Assembly (NCBI GenBank): GCA_023228875.1 | Contig: JALOAG010000033.1 | Span: 1 to 8,190, forward strand | Source: Bacteroidia bacterium | GTDB lineage: Bacteria > Bacteroidota > Bacteroidia > NS11-12g > UBA955 | Direction of reading: 5' to 3' | Length of the DNA stretch: 8,190 nucleotides | In this document: positions 7,130 to 8,190 of the stretch, piece by piece | How the letters are laid out: each line of letters starts with the position of its first letter | Numbering within the stretch: position 1 is the stretch's first letter | Notes under the pieces: model-generated | Databases searched by the model: none | Told to the model about the DNA's origin: nothing | The model's input: the letters and a program-made list of their open reading frames with translations, nothing else | Position numbers and translations under genes: made by a program

Positions 7130-8095
7130 ATGCAGAACACTATAGAATTAATTCTCGAAAATTACGTACACAGCAGTCAAAATGAATCCTTTACGCAGAA
7201 TCCCACACAACATCTGTTAACAAGAGCATTAAGGAAGCAGATTGAAGAAACAGCTTCTATCAATACACAGCAGTATTATGTAAAAGGTTCCGCAGGACAA
7301 GCTAATTGGGCTGCTATTCCTTGGGCGGCGGTTTTTGACCGTGAGATTACCACGACCGCTACTAAAGGTTTTGGTATCGTTTATCTGTTTTGTAAAGACA
7401 TGAGTGGTGTCTATCTGTCTATTAATCAAGGGTATGATTTTTATTATAAAAAATATAGGACTGCTGCTGCTTTAGATAAAATAAAATTGATAGGCTCACA
7501 TTTAAGAAATAAATTACGCAGCGACTCGACCAACTTTCCCCTAGAAGAAATCGATCTTAAAATCTCGAGCAATGATGATTTAGGGGTAGGATATGAGGCA
7601 GGAAATATCATTGCAAAATATTATCCTGGTAATTCAATTCCACCAAACAATGTGCTGGTAAGTGATTTAAGGGAGTTAATGGGGATATTTTCTGAAATGA
7701 AAGCATTCATTCCTAAAAAAGACGATGATTTATCCTCATGGGTTGAACACATTAGCACTATCGCTACAACTGGGATAGAGGAAGACGATGGGGAGTTTCA
7801 GCCCACTATTCAAACTGAAACTCCTCAAGAATTTGTGGATGAGCCTGTTGAACGCCCATCTCAAAGTTCTTCTAGTTCCAGTTCAACTTATCGCCGGAAT
7901 CCACAGAAGGCAGCTAACGCATTGTGGAATGCCGACTATAAATGTGAATACGATCCAACTCATAAAACCTTTACAAGTAAATCAAGTGGCAATTCATTTG
8001 TTGAAGCCCATCACCTCATACCTATGAGTGAACAAACTAACTATGAAAAAAGTTTAGATGTAGGTAACCGTCAAATCGTCGCCCCTATGAAATAG
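7130..8095 (+). pseudogene. McrB-N-like (DUF3578) + HNH endonuclease, C-terminus cut off by an insertion sequence
   Basis: Residues 1 to about 195 resemble the MrcB-like N-terminal domain (DUF3578): WAAIPWAAVFDREITTTATKG, then GVYLSINQGYD and GYEAGNIIAKYY. In McrB-type and related enzymes this position is taken by a module that senses modified bases. A low-complexity linker with a run of serines (about 245-252) leads to an HNH nuclease start: ALWNADYKCEYDP, then EAHHLIPMSEQ with the catalytic His pair at 294-295. The normal second half, in which a LCPxCHxxIH-like segment completes the metal site, is missing. The native frame ends at SLDV (residue 311); the last ten residues, GNRQIVAPMK, and the stop at 8093-8095 appear to come from the inserted element. 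The ancestral role was probably cleavage of modified foreign DNA (Type IV-like restriction), by inference from domain content. The remaining protein is unlikely to cut. The rest of the gene should lie beyond the far end of the element. Confidence 0.75.
8056..8063 (+). repeat. Presumed target-site copy AGATGTAG next to the IS end
   Basis: IS66-family elements usually duplicate eight bases on insertion. If the element begins at the GTAACC at 8064, the left copy would be AGATGTAG, the last native bases of the HNH gene. The matching right copy is outside the window, so this is a prediction. Confidence 0.35.
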
Positions 8096-8190
8096 CTATT
8101 GCCTCTGCCACTATTGTGTTGGAGGTAATTATGGCTAAAAAGCAATTCTCCCATGAACAACGGATCTCTTACGTACGAGAATGTTTGAAG
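8064..8190 (+). mobile_element. Left end of an insertion sequence, probably IS66 family, continues past the right edge
   Basis: The homology of the HNH gene stops at about 8062 and the sequence changes to GTAACCGTCAAATCGTCGCC. IS66-family terminal repeats typically open with GTAA followed by a GC-richer stretch, and a short TnpA gene starts soon after, as here at 8131. The exact boundary is inferred from where the HNH domain breaks off (SLDV) and from the GTAA opening. Only 127 bases are visible. The insertion lies in the same orientation as the gene it disrupts. Other IS families with a small first ORF, such as IS3, are possible but their ends usually begin with TG. Confidence 0.6.
8131..8190 (+). 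CDS. tnpA: IS66-type accessory protein TnpA, first 20 codons only
   Basis: An ATG four bases after GGAGGT (8121-8126) opens a frame reading MAKKQFSHEQRISYVRECLK up to the window edge. This basic N-terminus followed by a helix (EQRISYVRECLK) looks like the start of the small HTH protein encoded first in IS66 elements, which acts with TnpB and the TnpC transposase. With only 20 residues, an IS3-type OrfA cannot be excluded. The ribosome site is strong and the start is not in doubt. Confidence 0.6.
   Translation, partial: MAKKQFSHEQRISYVRECLK

Overview
The window comes from a low-GC bacterium (roughly mid-30s percent GC by eye) and is an accessory region devoted to DNA restriction. The taxon cannot be fixed from this sequence. 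The Shine-Dalgarno-rich gene starts suit Firmicutes or a host-associated spirochaete. The SSB-like fragment at the left edge reminds me of Treponema SSBs, but that is memory, not a search result.

Left edge (1-591): the first 148 bases hold the N-terminal part of a single-stranded DNA-binding protein on the minus strand. It runs off the window and apparently starts at a rare ATT codon. About 430 bases upstream of it carry no gene I can support.

Centre (592-6724): a minus-strand operon encodes a complete Type I restriction-modification system in the order small HTH regulator, hsdR, hsdM, hsdS. A good promoter (TTGTTA-17-TATAAT, 6696-6724) lies in front of the regulator. hsdR and hsdM overlap by one base, and hsdM and hsdS by eight. 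All three Hsd subunits look intact: PD...ExK nuclease plus SF2 translocase in HsdR, DPAAGTG and NPPF in HsdM, and two target-recognition domains in HsdS. The regulator is odd. Its usual N-terminus (M-GVSYKKLWK) is present in the DNA but separated from the rest by a one-base deficit in an A tract, so the only simple reading starts at an internal ATG.

Intergenic block (6725-7129): an orphan terminator pointing left, an imperfect inverted repeat and an extended -10 promoter pointing right.

Right (7130-8190): a divergent plus-strand gene encodes an McrB-N-like (DUF3578) domain joined by a Ser-rich linker to an HNH nuclease, a layout expected of a modification-dependent (Type IV-like) restriction enzyme. 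It is cut inside the HNH domain by an insertion sequence. The IS has a GTAACC... end and the first 20 codons of a TnpA-like protein, best read as an IS66-family element that continues past the window.

Together: a self-methylating Type I system sits back to back with an enzyme of a class that attacks modified DNA. The second has been disrupted, and the regulator of the first carries a frameshift-like lesion.
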